From assembly GCA_019059635.1 (NCBI GenBank), contig JAGVRJ010000002.1:3436001-3500000 (forward strand): a stretch of 64,000 bases of DNA, written 5' to 3'. This document shows positions 41,695-54,296 of this stretch, in pieces; within the stretch, counting starts at the first letter, position 1, and the number at the start of each line of letters is the position of its first letter. The notes under the pieces were generated by a model. It was not told the DNA's origin. It worked only from the letters and a program-made list of their open reading frames with translations, and made no database searches. Made by a program: the position numbers and the translations under genes. The DNA comes from Proales similis (lineage: Eukaryota; Rotifera; Eurotatoria; Ploima; Proalidae).

Positions 41695-44406
41695 ATGTCT
41701 TCTTTTTTCAAAAATTTGAAAAACTCAGCGCTTGGTCGCTATGAGAAATCACATGAGAAAGGAAGACGTAACTCAGAGGTGGTTCAAGTACCTCGACTCT
41801 TACTCAACGACCAGACTCATGATGATGATAATTGCTGTGATTCTTACCCGAATTCTCGTTGTAGGCGACATAGTGTTCCAGAATCGGCTAATTTTGATTC
41901 AATCAATTTGCTGGAGACTATTCAAGAAGTACATGTGTGTGAAAAACATTTTAACGCTTTTTTCTTCCCCTTTTGTCCCTTTCCTCTTTTAGCTTTATCT
42001 TATTCTCTTCATCGCGATCTCTTTCTTTCATTCATCTCTTTTTTGCAATTTTTCTTTTTGATCTTACGTGAAACTAACCACATTCTTTCAAGAGCGAAAG
42101 TGAAAATGGCAAGCAAATCGACGGAAATCGGTTGTCCCCAAACCAACGGAATTCTCCGAAGGAAAAGAAGACCTTTTCGATTTTCAACAGATCAAGAACT
42201 CTTTCAAATAGCTCCAGTGAATCAAACACCCCATTAGGTGGAAACACCGCAAGTCCTAAGCTTTCACCGCGCTTTTTGTTTGAGCGAGTCAGGCGATGGT
42301 CAAACAGTGATGCCAAAACGCCGAATATTGAACAAATTGGCTCAAACCCATGTGTTTCAATGCGTAACTCACCAAACCAAATAAGCAACCTGGTGCCTCA
42401 AGGACAACAAATCGTTTGTCGACGCCAAGGACAACGGCTTAGTCATAGCATTAGTGAAGAAACCGACGAACCATTTAGTGCTATAGCCAGTGTTTCTATT
42501 GATACATCCTCAACGGGGTCAATTTCATCTCCTATCAAATTTAAGGTTGTTATAATTTTTTTTATTAGAATTGTTTCTAAAAGAGTTAATGGGTTTCAGG
42601 GTTGCCCTCGTTCTTCTCTGGTCGGAGGCTCACTAAGTAAGCTGAATTGGATTTATGCTTGATCTAAAAACCTGCACACTTTGTTATGATGCGATATTTG
42701 TTGCCGAATTATTCGTGCAGATTGCCATTTATGCACATAACATGCATTATTTAATTGAATTCAATCCTTATGCCAGCTCAGTCTAAACAAAGGCAATTTC
42801 TAAGCGTCTAGCAAAATGTCGTCAAACAGCTCGATGGGCTCCGGGAATCAAATCAACTCAAGTGGCCAAACACTGGGCCATCATCTGACTCTTTCTGGAG
42901 CAAAATCTTCCCCGATCAATTTTATGCATCAACATCACAAACCTCCAACACATTCGGTAGCTTTCTTGATAGCCTTTTGATGTTTCAATATGAGATTAAT
43001 TGTTTTATATAGCAAAGCCTTTGCTTGGATATGGACCATGGCTTCACTACTGTCGGTTTGTAAATTTTTAAATCTTAGTTCTTAAAATTCGAGCTAAAAT
43101 ATATCTGAAAATAGAAAGTAGCCAGATATTTGCACATTTTATGAAGCATAAGCGCTGCTACGATATAATGCCAAAAAGTGCCAAAATTGTTGTTTTCGAT
43201 ACCCAACTACTTGTCAAGAAAGCTTTCTTTGCACTGGTCTATAACGGAGTCCGAGCAGCACCTCTTTGGGATAGTAAACTGCAGAAATTTGTTGGAATGC
43301 TAACAATTACAGATTTTATTCTTATATTGCAAAAATATTATAAGGAAGCGAATGTAATTTATTAAGAAAAACCATCGGTTAACCAGATTTTTCATTTTTT
43401 ATTGTAGGCTAAAATTGAAGAATTAGAAGAACATCGATTGCAGACTTGGCGCGAAGCATTGAAACATTATGAAAGAGCTTTTATTTATCTCAAGCCGGAC
43501 GATAGCTTGTTTCAGGCCGTCAAGGTTTTGACTGACCAGCGAGTCCATCGTTTGCCAATAATTGAGCCGATATCAGGCAATGTTATCTGCATCGTAACCC
43601 ACAAACGCATTCTCCGTTACTTATACCTATATGTAAGTTGATTGTTCTTTCTTTACTGAATTAATAGCATAGCTTATTTTGCTTTATAAGTACTACGATA
43701 TGCCTCATCCAGCTTTTTTGCAGCAATCGATCGGTGAATTGAATGTTGGCACTTACGATAATATTCAGACGATCCGACCGAGCACTCCAATTATTGAAGC
43801 TCTTAATATTTTTGTCAAGTCACATGTTTCGGCGCTACCTATTGTGGATGAAAAGAATAGGCTTGTAAACATTTATGCTAAATTTGACGTTATCGACTTG
43901 GCGGCCGAGAAGACCTACAATAATCTGGACATATCCGTCACTGAGGCCCTTGCTTATCGGGGAAGCCGTTTTGATGGAGTTGCAAGCTGTAAGATTAATG
44001 AATCTCTAGGAGTAATCATGGAACGAATCGTTAACAAGGAGGTAAGCACTTGGACACTGTATGTGAGTTAAAATTTACATATTTTATACTAAAAACTTCT
44101 TAGGTGCATCGGCTGGTGGTGGTGGACGATGAAAATCGCGTCAAAGGAATAGTTTCATTATCGGATATTCTTAAGTTCATTGTATTGAAGCAAGAATCGA
44201 GGAATGACAAGAGGAGTGCAGTATCTTTAACAAATGCATTTGGTCAGACGAGACTCTCCATGAGTGGTGAACCTGTAATAATCAATGAACAAAACTCTGA
44301 ACTTAGCGACTCTACCATGTTGATCGAAACCTCAAATAATAATTCAGACCGTTCCGCCACTCCTCAAACCGCTTGCATATTCCCTGATGATCCTATGGAT
44401 GTTTGA
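41695..44406 (+). CDS. PRKAG: AMP-activated protein kinase gamma subunit, long form
   Basis: Exons 41695-41928, 42093-42545, 42600-42636, 42805-42956, 43013-43055, 43115-43353, 43408-43632, 43691-44041 and 44104-44406 join to 678 aa. The C-terminal half has four CBS repeats, close to human gamma: [64 protein letters not shown] and [11 protein letters not shown] with SLSDIL. These include the nucleotide-contacting His-Arg pairs and Ser/Asp residues. This subunit senses AMP/ADP/ATP for the AMPK complex. The Ser-rich N-terminal extension of about 300 residues resembles gamma-2/gamma-3 long isoforms. The short exon 42600-42636 and the intron borders in the extension are less certain. Exon 42805-42956 contains an in-frame ATG at 42815 that could start a shorter isoform. 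Confidence 0.93.
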
Positions 44407-45555
44407 TGGCTATTCACGTCAAAATGTTTGCATATTCAATCGATAGTTGAGCCGTTCTTTCAACTCTATTTCTTATATTTCTTGAAACTCGATTTAAGCC
44501 GACGCCTCTGAACTGGCTTTTCGCAAGTTTGAAAAAATACTTTGTCTTTTTTAGCCAGCGTGCTCTTCCAAAAACTTTTTTGAGTCATTCTATAGCAAAG
44601 TCTATCTCACTGGCACTAGAAAAAGGCACATTAAATTTTAGAACTTCTTCTATAAGCATGATTTTCCCTCATCCTTTCTTTTTGTCTTTATTATCCTATG
44701 TATAATATAGAAATCGCTTTGCTAAAACAAAAAAGGAACTTTGGCCAAAAATCATTAGTTTTTTTTAAGAAACCTCTCAGTTAAGATTGCGAACTTATTA
44801 AGCTACGATTTTTCTTTTATTTCTTCTTTACTATTTGGCTAAAAATTATAATAAATTAGTCATCAAACTTTCCCTTCGACTCGGCATATTCTGACAAGAT
44901 GCAAGATCTCGAGTTGGGCCAGAAGAAACCAAAATAGTAAAAAGTGAAGCAAGCATCCTTCACTAAAAAATAGAAAAATCCTCTTCCATATAGTTGGCAA
45001 ACGATCTAACACCCAACATGTAGTATTTAATACATCAAAGAAATTTTCGCTTGTCTGCTTTTCTGATTGCATAACCAAGGCTGGCTGTCTCTCAATCAAA
45101 ATCATTTTCCGGGTTGATTATTGTTGTGATATTACTGATCAACTACCTGATCTCATTATAAATCAGTGTTTTGCTGATAAGCTTTCTCAGGAGGATCTTG
45201 TTTGGAATAAACAAATATTTAGTTTGATTTCATATTTATTTTGAAGTTCCGGTGAATTTATGCTCGTAAAAAATGATGAGCCCGTCTAAAAAAGAAACAC
45301 CAGCTACCAAGCCCATTTAACGGTCTAAAGTAGTTCATCAATTTTATCGGCTTGGAAGTTCTACTCTCAATATATACTGCTACATAAAGTTTACCATTTT
45401 AGTCTTCTAGAATTGCTTTCATTAATCTAAATGAGTTTCGGCTGGTTCTGATGTTTTTGCCCCTCACCAATACCCTTTTTTGTGCTTTTTTTTGTATGAG
45501 CGCTACATTTAAACTATATTTTTTAGTATTAACAATCCACTGAGTCTAATCGACT
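44407..45555. other. Intergenic region between AMPK gamma and TMEM26
   Basis: About 1.15 kb, AT-rich. No gene is seen. Confidence 0.5.
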
Positions 45556-47528
45556 ATGAAGAGATCTGGAAGTTTAAGTTCAGACGCAGACTTGGAAATT
45601 CAGCAAAGCTTCACCGCCAACAAAAAAGCTGGGTCGCTTAACTGCAATGACTCCTCAGGCGAAAATCCGATTTTGACGGGGTCATCTTTTGAAGCGGTTA
45701 CTGTTCAAGCAGGATCAGAAAAATGCTTCATAAAAGAGGAGCGCTATCGCCCTAGTCAATTAATTTCGTCTGACTCAAGCGAGTCAAGGGTTATTACAGA
45801 GTCAAATAATCAAAAAACACAACAAGTTCAATCAATGATAGAAGGAGATCCTTCGCCTCTTTCCAACTTGGCTAATGCGTCAGGTCAAAATCTCAATTTG
45901 GTATCAAGCGGTCACGACAGCTCTGATGCTCTAAATCCTATTTCATCAGGAATCAGTGATAACTTTATTAACATTGAATATACGCAAGAAACAGAAAGGA
46001 AAAGCAGGAAAGAAGAGTTGGTCCAATTTTTGAGAAAATGTTTGCGCGCTATTAATCACAGTATCAATGTTATAATAGCAGTTACGATGCGCCTGGTTTT
46101 TTCTCTTCATTCATTGGTGGCTATAATTTACGTATATTTGATAAGACAGGACGAGTGGTATCTTGTGAATGCAGTGGGTGTTGTATTTTTGGTTATGGAA
46201 TCGGTAATTACAGTTTTTATAAGGAAGGGTAAGGAGCCTAAGTGGTAAGTTTTATGGTTTAGGGTAATTTTTATTCAAACTCAAGCTCTAAACGTTCTTT
46301 CAAACGATTAGGTTTTTTCCTTGCTTTTTCCTATACATCTGCACGATGATACCGCCGATATGGTTCGTTGAATTGACAAGGGTTGAGAGAGCAAATGCAA
46401 GACGTATGCAAAACTTGACCGACTCAAATAATATAGAAAATTTGGTTGGATTGAGCCAAACTTTCGGAATTAATGATTCAATTCTTAAAGCAGTAAGCAT
46501 TTGTAAATTAAGTAAAAAATCAATTGAACTGATTGACTTAACACAACCTCTTTGGTTAGAACTTGTCGCTTGACATATCAACTATTGCTGTTGGTTTGGA
46601 GATTTCTTTGCTTATGTTTGTTATACTAGCCCGATGGTTTCTTCCTAAAGGAAACATAAGCCGAAGCGCCTTGTCTCAACTTCTTCTAGTCTATATGAGT
46701 TTGGCCTCTGACATTGTAGATTTATTGAGCCTTCTAAACGAAACACAGGTTCAGGAGTCATCAGTGATGCCATATTGTACTCTTATTATTTTTTCATGGA
46801 GTCTTTTTCAATTCACACTAAACTTGGTGGTTACCAGGGGTCGAAGCTTCCAAACCGTTGCTAACGAAGAGCTTGAAAATGAAGAAGAATCTAACGAACT
46901 TGATTTCGATCAAACTGAAAGCTGTAAATCCCTGGAAGAGTCTCTATTAGATTATGCCAAAAAGAATAAGATAAATTTGAAGCGCAAGCGCATTAAAGTG
47001 AAAAATCGCTGCTTTAAACTGGATAAGATAGATAATGAAATATGGAGCATATTAATTACTTTGATATTTCAAGATGGCCCTTTTCTAGGCCTCAGACTGG
47101 CTGCTGTGGTCAAGTTCGATGTTCGCACATTTGTGACTATGTTTTTTACTTGCAAGAACGCAATAATTGTTTTTCTTCAAATCTACAGGTTAACAGCTAT
47201 ATGCACTGAAGCTCGGCATCACCACAACGACGCTATCAATACAAACAAAGCAGATGCTCTTTCTTCTCTACAATTGGCTGCGGCTAATCTTGACAAATAT
47301 GTGATTCTTACTTTTGCCCAAAACATGATAAACAAAAATTGCAAGAATAAGACGAGTTACAAAACTTTACCTGATTCAGCGGAAAAAAAAGTTTCAAGCG
47401 TAAACCCGATTCTGATGCGTTCGTCTCTTTGCAAGAGCCATTCTTATGCGGTAGTTTTAACTCCAAACTATAACCTAATGAATGCGTCATGCTGTCAATG
47501 CGATTGTCACATTAAAGAAGTCACTTAA
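45556..47528 (+). CDS. TMEM26: TMEM26-family multi-pass membrane protein
   Basis: Exons 45556-46244, 46312-46492 and 46560-47528 join to 612 aa (human TMEM26 368). A Ser-rich soluble N-terminus of about 160 residues is followed by several membrane segments. Matching human TMEM26 marks are a helix starting RLVFSLHSLVAI, then FIRKG with KWFFPCFFLYI, VILARWFLPKGNISR, LSQLLLVYMS...SDIVDL, WSLFQFTLNL and IFQDGPFLGLRL. The function of TMEM26 is poorly known; in mammals it is used as a surface marker of beige adipocytes. The window protein is longer than human because of its N-terminal extension and a charged loop (residues about 405-470). Poly(A) signal at 47545-47550. Confidence 0.85.
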
Positions 47529-48496
47529 AAAATCTTAATTATAGAATAAACGCAAGAGCCTAAAAAAATAAATACACGTGTTTATCTTTTTAAATGACCA
47601 AAACAAATAACAAGTCGCTTAATCAATTAAGGAGGTAACCAGATGTCCCATTCATGATTCGAACGATGGCGAATCGTATTTCAGTCAACAATTAGACAGG
47701 CTAGCTAGCAGCCGGTATGCGGGTACTGGTTTCCTTTTATTTGCATTAAAGACCGACGTTGGGTCTCTATTCAAAGAGGAGTAGGACAAGAGCATAGAAA
47801 ACAAATGACCAACAAATTGGACGACCAATCAAGGCAGTTTCGCCATATCGCATTTCGCCTCGTCACACAGATTAGCCTACCGGTCTAATGCAATCAATAA
47901 GAACGATGGCTGAGTAGAATCGCGCTAAGAATGAAAAAAGCACATGACAGAGCAAATAACAACTATTCATTCTGATTAAAAATCATTTAGGCACACAAAT
48001 TGAATTATTTCGAATTAATTTACTCAAAAATCTTAGCGCATATCAGATGTCAACAGAATCTGATGCACATGCTCTATTTATTCCTAAGATAAACAGCCGA
48101 TGGCATTATAATCTTTTTCTAAGCAAGTATTTCTAGAATCGAGGCAATTAGGACTAAGTGAATTCCAGTCTTGTTAATCCTTTGTTCTCACGAGTTTTCG
48201 CCTCTCACGACAAAATTAAAGATTGAATTTCAAATATAAAGGATTGGGAGAATTTATTTTCTAAACGAATCTTTCAGAAATCTTAGTATAACCTAGTCTA
48301 ACCTAGTATAACCTGTAAGTATAATCTCAGTAAAGATCAAATCCAGAGACCATACCCGTTGAGACCCCAGAAATAAAACTGTAATAGTTACACAAATGAG
48401 AATTTCATATTTTTTAATGAAAACGCGAAAAATGTTAAGAAGCATCTTATGCAAAAATAAGCAAACACTAATGGTTGATTTTGTGGGTCGATATAA
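47529..48496. other. Convergent intergenic region between TMEM26 and DBX
   Basis: It contains the 3' regions of two convergent genes. A short imperfect tandem repeat built on TAACCTAG lies near 48286-48330. No gene is seen. Confidence 0.5.
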
Positions 48497-50339
48497 CTAC
48501 ACTGGAAAGTTGACATTCACTTGATTTGGGTCTATTTCAGAATATTGTACGCATATAAGCGGCGATTCGGATCTTTCAAGTGTATTTTTATCTGAAACTA
48601 AAATCTCACTAGCTTCTTCATCATCTGAAGATTCTAGTTGATCCGCATATTTTTCTAAATCTGAATCTTCCGAATCGCTCTCAATTTTTATGCCGGAATT
48701 TGGCGCTTCTGAAAAAACTTGTTTTTGATCAAGTTCAGCTTGTATGGCTTGTATGGAATTCTCAGACTTTTCCAATGCTTCTTGCGATTTTAAAACCTGC
48801 TCTCCGTTTTTTGCCTTCATAAGCTCTCTTTCTTTACTATTGCGCCATTTCATTCGACGGTTTTGAAACCATATTTTAACCTAATAAGCCTATTGAGTAC
48901 ATTAAAAATCCATTTTCAAAATTATCACTACCTGTGAATCCTTAAGAGAAAGTTTTGCAGCCAATTTTTTTCTGTCAGGCTTGCTTATGTACTTATGTTT
49001 CAAAAAAGCTTGCTCCAAACCTTTGCGCTGTCCATCAGAGAAAACTGCTCGCCTAAGCACTCCACGGCGAGTCTTCGGTTTTAAAGGCCAGCTTGTGCCA
49101 TTGTTCACCAAAGTCGACGAGGTGACGCCTAAATGATTGCCTAAAAGAAAAAATAAGTCAAATAAATAGAAAACGATGTGTATAATTGGAACTTAAGAAG
49201 AATTTTCCGCTCAAATAAATATTTTTCAGGATCATTGATTGATCTTAAATCGAAAACTAATCAGCGCTTCTTTATGTTTTCATTAACAATAATTCAATTT
49301 GGATTCCAAATAAACAAAGCAGGTGATCCGAATATTTATGCCACCTCAAGATAAGAATAAACAAGGTTTTCCTAACTAATGGATCTGCTTAACATATGCA
49401 GTTCAAGATTAAGTTTTAACAATGAATGAAATCAGTTCTGTGACAAGTTCTTAGACATTAATTTACTTACCGAGTTGGACGATAAAAGGATTAAAATGTT
49501 GTTGTAAATTTGGATGAGCTGGACTCGCGATTGAAACGGATGAATTTTGAAGCTGGTAATTACTCCGAGGGACTGACGTAAACTTCTGATTCATGAAAGA
49601 TTGTTGATAATTTGAAATTGTTTCATCTGGTGAAAAACAATGGTCCTTAGAGAATCTGTTTTGACTATATTCTATAAATCTTTTGGGACAGGTTTCTTTT
49701 AAATCAGTGTCAATTGAGGTGTCAGAAAACTTTCTTTTAGTTGATTTTATTCCAAGAATAGCCTCCACTCCAAATTTTAACTCATTCTTGTTATCTTCCA
49801 CAGTAGGCTTTTCATGTCTCGAATGATTTACTGATTCAACTGATATTTTTGTATATTTTTCATCAATATAATCTGGATTAAACGCTGAAAATGCTGAACC
49901 ATAGTCAGAGTTTTTGAATAGTAAGGTGTTTGAAGATTGCAGAGGCTCATTTAAAGAAGCTGAGTCAAATTGGTTCATATAATTTTGATGTATTATATTT
50001 AAAATCCTTAAAAAAGAATTCTCGGTTGCTGCTTTTTTTGGTAAATTCCCCGATGTGGTACAATCGAATTCAGGTATAATATTTTCACCTTTGTTATTGG
50101 CCCTCTCTTTGTGTAACACTCTATTTCTATTTAGATGCTCGCAAATTGAATTCATTGTGAATTGGCTAAATCTTGCGGATTCAAAAGTTAATATTCCATT
50201 CGAGGTTCCTAGAGACTGTTGATGAGATTAATCTCAAATTAGTAGTGATTAAAAATATACCTTCAGAGCCATGGTCGGATAAATCTTCCCATTTAGAATC
50301 ATGGGAATAAGAAAATAATCTTGTGTGATAAGGATACAT
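48497..50339 (-). CDS. DBX: DBX-type homeodomain transcription factor
   Basis: On the reverse strand, exons 50261-50339, 49471-50208, 48932-49140 and 48497-48880 join to 469 aa. The homeodomain (residues about 320-380, split by an intron just before helix 3) has RRGVLRRAVFSDGQRKGLEQ, YISKPDRKKLAAKL, KDSQ and VKIWFQNRRMKWRNSKEREL. It is nearly the same as vertebrate DBX1/2 and distinct from HLX. An eh1-like motif (FGVEAILGI, residue about 170) fits recruitment of Groucho-type co-repressors. The tail after the homeodomain is acidic. DBX factors pattern interneuron progenitors. The start MYPYHTRLFSY, in a separate first exon, is preferred to an internal ATG at 50155 because the two-exon frame joins cleanly through a 52-nt intron. 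Confidence 0.92.
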
Positions 50340-51355
50340 GTATATAGCTTATTTCTAAAGAAATATAATTTTAGAGCTCAGACTAGAAACATATTTCTGA
50401 GACTGTTTGATAAATAGCGGTTCACTAACTTAAGCGTTTATGAAAGATTGAAGCTTCTCGGTTGGTCTTTAATATTTGAGAATGAAAACTGAGCTTCAAG
50501 CTAATTTGATTTAATTCGGTAGAATAAAAACAACAATTTAATAGAATTTAGTGGCAGAGTTTAAGGACCGCCAATCAAATCACGCCCTAAGCGCATACGG
50601 TAGAAAAAGCGCCTCAGGCGTTGGTTGGCCAATCAAATAACAAGAATTCTCAATTAATTAATTATGCCGAACAATTTCCCAACCACCCAGTTCAATTTCA
50701 TCCCGTATTTATTTGTCTAATTAAACGAAAAAGAGCTTGTGTTAACATACTCACAAAAGAGCATATGCTTTCTGAACAAATCACGTAAAACGTTTTGGCT
50801 CATTTCCTTCCCTAACCTCGGTCAATACAGAGGTCTAAAATCGAAGATGACGAATCATGGTTAAGTCGGCTCATAAATTAGGATCAGTCTGCTCCTCTTT
50901 CATCTTCAATACTAGACTACCGTTTCCCACGTGACAAACTTGACGATTCTGAAGAGTTTATTTTTTTGATCAAGTGCTCTAGGAATGGTCATTTGGATTC
51001 GGCCTTTATTTTAGTGACACAAGTCAATAATTTTACCTAGAACCTTGCTGTTAATATCTTGAGAAGTGTCAACAGATGAGTACATAGTCAAGTAGGGATT
51101 TAAATTCCTTTAAGAAGCGGTCAAGTCTTTTGATATTTGAGTTGTTGGGGGGGGGCAGTTTTTTTGGAAAAAAGCAGCCTAAGAATAGCCGTTTATTAAC
51201 TGTGACAACCCCAGAATTATTCAGCAGAAAAAAATTAAATTTATTACATTATCTAAGAAAGTTCTGCCATTTGTTTCATAAATTATTATTTTCTTTCCCC
51301 AAAAATTCATAAAAAATGACTTGATTTAATTGATGATCAATTTCACTATTTGCAA
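50340..51355. other. Divergent intergenic region between DBX (-) and RBM48 (+)
   Basis: About 1 kb. It holds two presumed promoters and a run of nine G at 51147-51155. No gene is seen. Confidence 0.5.
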
Positions 51356-52361
51356 ATGGAAACTCTTAAACATCATGTAAAAAAGGAGCCATGTCACACT
51401 CGCCCAAAGTATAGAGATGGAAAAAGAGCTAGAGTCGTGAAAGTAATAAAATTTATTTGAGCGGAAAACCTAACTTACCAATCGGTGATAAGGTTTATAC
51501 TTGTGCCCAAGAGTCAAAATATTTGATCGTGACAAATGTGCCGTCAATTGGATTAAAACACCAGTTGAGAGAACTTTTCTCAATCTACGGTTCAATACAA
51601 GACCTAACGAATCTAGATGAATATCCATGTTTTTCAAAATTTTCTGAGACACTTTTGGTTAAGTTTTCTCTCATACAAAACGCTAGGTAAGAACTATTAA
51701 CAATAAGCTCTTTTTTCGAAAAAATGGACCAAAAAATAAGAGTTGCCAAGATAAAACTGGATGAATATAATTTTTTTGGAAATCAACTTCATATTTTTTA
51801 TGCTCCAGAATTTGAAACGTTGAACGACTTGCGAGATAAATTGAACGAGCGAAAAGCTTGCGTCGAAACTCGTTGTAAAAGATATGGTAACTTTCGATCA
51901 AATCATAAGAATAAGTTCCATCAGATTATTTTTCTGAAATATAATAGATATGATTGGATTCGGGACAGTTAAATATGACCTAAATTTTTGTAAAGTCAAC
52001 TCCAAAAAAGAGTGCTTTCAGTCGAAATCGGATATCCTAAATGAATCCTCGAAAGCCATTAATTCAAAAAACACTTCAGTAGCCTCATTACCCGATCTTA
52101 CCTTTTACGAATTGGAAAAAATTCAATCGGATGAAATCGGACCTAAACTACCAGAAAATTGGTCCAGTGTCGAAAGGAATGAGAAGTCGTACATTCAATC
52201 AATGGAAATTATTAAGAACCAGCTCAAAAGAACTCAGGTTTGAATTGTATCTCGTTTCTTATGTCATAGTATTTTAATCAGAAATACTGACGAAAACTTA
52301 GCCGGCAGATGATGTACATAAGAAAAAGTTTAAAAGAAGAAGGAGGATACAACTGCTGTGA
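51356..52361 (+). CDS. RBM48: RBM48, minor-spliceosome RNA-binding protein
   Basis: Exons 51356-51442, 51493-51686, 51741-51886, 51948-52237 and 52302-52361 join to 258 aa (human 367). The conserved N-terminus is HHV...CHTRPKYRDGKRARVVKVYT. The RRM follows (KYLIVTNVPSIGLKHQLREL, YGSIQDLTNLDEYP, FGNQLHIFYAPEFET). The extreme C-terminus (EDVH-like DDVHKKKFKRRRR) also resembles human RBM48. RBM48 works with ARMC7 in U12-type intron splicing. The protein is shorter than human in the linker between the RRM region and the C-terminal motif. A possible poly(A) signal at 52404-52409 lies only about 90 bp before the convergent MRPL24 coding end. Confidence 0.92.
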
Positions 52362-52490
52362 GATGGTTCTTTTCTAAATTAAATGGTGAAAACTTGACGA
52401 ATGAATAAATTTCGTGTAATGAAATTTAAACTGGTTAACTATCAATTGACCATTATAACGATTCTGCCTTTTATTTCCAATCAAACTATT

Positions 52491-53538
52491 TTAATAGATA
52501 TAAGTCGGAGCTCTCGATTTCTCTTCAACAATTCCATATTCCTCCATGAGATCTTGCTCAAAGGTTCGATATTTTGGTTGAAATGTGTTTTTTGCATGAT
52601 TTACGGGTTCAGTATCCTTTGCTCCAGCTTAGCAGATTTATTTTAGCTAACTTATTTTTACCATCAAATTTATTGAAACTTACGCTTGTAAGCCGATTTT
52701 TTAAGATAATCTTCTGTCGCCTCTGAGTCAGGTGGCATTGGAAGAATCTGCCCAGTTCTTTTTGAAACTCTCACTCGCTCTCCCTTTTCAGTATATCTAT
52801 ATACTACATCACAAGGCCTCCTTTATTCACCAAAATTAGACATAGCCACTTTGATTGAGAAATTTCTTACAGATCAGACGGATCTATGAGCTTTACGTCT
52901 CTTTCAACAATGAGGGGTTTCTCTTTTTGCTGAAAATTTATCTCAGAAGCGTTATTGGTAAAATTAATTGCGGTCAGTTTCTTAATTTTAAGTTTCGATG
53001 TTACCGAAACAATCGTATTGAGTAAAAATTGGAAAACTAAAATAACCTACGCAATTTAAACCCTGAACGAAGATCCAATTTCTTTGTCTTACTATTCCTG
53101 AAACTACTCCTTGCTTGCCAGCATCTTTTCCGTTCATTATTTGAACCTGCGAGGTTCTATCATTATAGACGAACTTTTATGATAAAAAATAAAACCAACC
53201 TTATCACCTCTAAAATAAAACCATTCTTTAAGAGGTGGAACTATTAAATTTTTATTTTCCCATTTTTTCGGCCTCCGTGGATCGTTCTCATCCTGCGCGG
53301 CGCTGGTCCAAGGTGCATTTTCAGTGAAAACCCAGTCTTTGGCATAGTTATAAACCACATAAGGAGTGATTCCGTGGGTATTCTCTGTTAACTTAAAATA
53401 TGACCCAAGTATTTAATTTTCAAATCATATCAATCGGCTATTACCATAAACTACTCCTTTAAACATTTTCCTGTAAATATACTTTTTAGGAATATTGTGG
53501 TAACCATTCCAAGCTAATAAAGAAGTTATTTTGACCAT
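52491..53538 (-). CDS. MRPL24: Mitochondrial ribosomal protein uL24m (MRPL24)
   Basis: On the reverse strand, exons 53445-53538, 53200-53384, 53051-53146, 52871-52980, 52684-52820 and 52491-52627 join to 252 aa (human 216). The KOW segment is clear: [20 protein letters not shown] and [14 protein letters not shown]. Further matches are [31 protein letters not shown] and the C-terminal [11 protein letters not shown]. The basic N-terminus fits a mitochondrial import signal. uL24m is a structural protein of the large mitochondrial ribosomal subunit. Its stop is 129 bp from the convergent RBM48 stop, and a reverse AATAAA (52470-52475) follows 16 nt after its stop. Confidence 0.94.
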
Positions 53539-53776
53539 TTTAACTTTCTTTGAGCTCTCATGAATCTAACTTATAAATTTTTCTGATATAGAAGCTAAGT
53601 TAAAAACGCATGATGAGGTTAATAAACCATTATGAATATTGATCAAAGCAAACTTAAGTTTTCATATGCGTTTACTCTCATAAGCTTGAATTAGAATATC
53701 TGCTTTTCCATTTAGATCTAAATACTTAAAAAAAGGATAAACATTTATTTCAATATCAATTTAGTCAAAAAAAGTG
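53539..53776. promoter_or_regulatory. Divergent MRPL24/PIGP promoter interval
   Basis: 238 bp lies between the divergent start codons. It is AT-rich, with no recognisable motif. Confidence 0.5.
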
Positions 53777-54223
53777 ATGGCTCTAGATCAAGTGCTTATC
53801 AATAAGGAGATAAACAAACTAGAGCATTCACCAGCACCGGAACCAGAGCGCGCTCTCTATGGATTCTCCTCTTTAGTTGCTACTCTCATAGCTTTTTTTT
53901 TATTCTTGAACTTTTCATATCTTTGGCCACTATTCTATAATTTTTTTAACTGGTCTTATCTACCTCAAAACTATTGGTTTGTATCGATTCCGGCTGTGCT
54001 TATCTTTATCATAACGGCAGTATGGCCATATTACTATAGCTTAAATATGATGGCAATTAGCTGCGAAAATTCATTTGATCATCTTTCAGATTCTCATTCG
54101 AAATTTTATTGCCCCAAAAAACTCAATAACCAGTCTCTGTGTATTGAGCCGATCCATGATTTGCCCTTGGTTGAAGTAAATCGCGTTGTTTATGGAAATT
54201 TAAACCGCTATTTAAAAAACTAA
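53777..54223 (+). CDS. PIGP: PIG-P, subunit of GPI N-acetylglucosaminyltransferase
   Basis: A single exon encodes 148 aa. PIG-P marks are PAPEPERALYGFSS, two membrane helices (the first near residues 30-52, the second starting after QNYWFVSIPAVL), NMM and the C-terminal DLPLVEVNRVVYG. PIG-P belongs to the complex that makes GlcNAc-phosphatidylinositol, the first step of GPI-anchor synthesis at the ER. The ATG at 53777 is chosen over an in-frame GTG one codon earlier. Only 73 nt separate its stop from the ALKBH1 start, and I find no AATAAA in that gap. Confidence 0.9.
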   Translation: MALDQVLINKEINKLEHSPAPEPERALYGFSSLVATLIAFFLFLNFSYLWPLFYNFFNWSYLPQNYWFVSIPAVLIFIITAVWPYYYSLNMMAISCENSFDHLSDSHSKFYCPKKLNNQSLCIEPIHDLPLVEVNRVVYGNLNRYLKN

Positions 54224-54296
54224 TTTTATTCATTCAATCCACTAGAAACTTGTGCATTTAGAATCAGATTTGAGAAAACCAGTTAAGAGGATTAGT

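Noticed and set aside
45556-47528. First reading as an XK-related scramblase
   Set aside because: The KWFFP, RWFLPKGNISR and QDGPFLGLRL segments fit TMEM26 much better.
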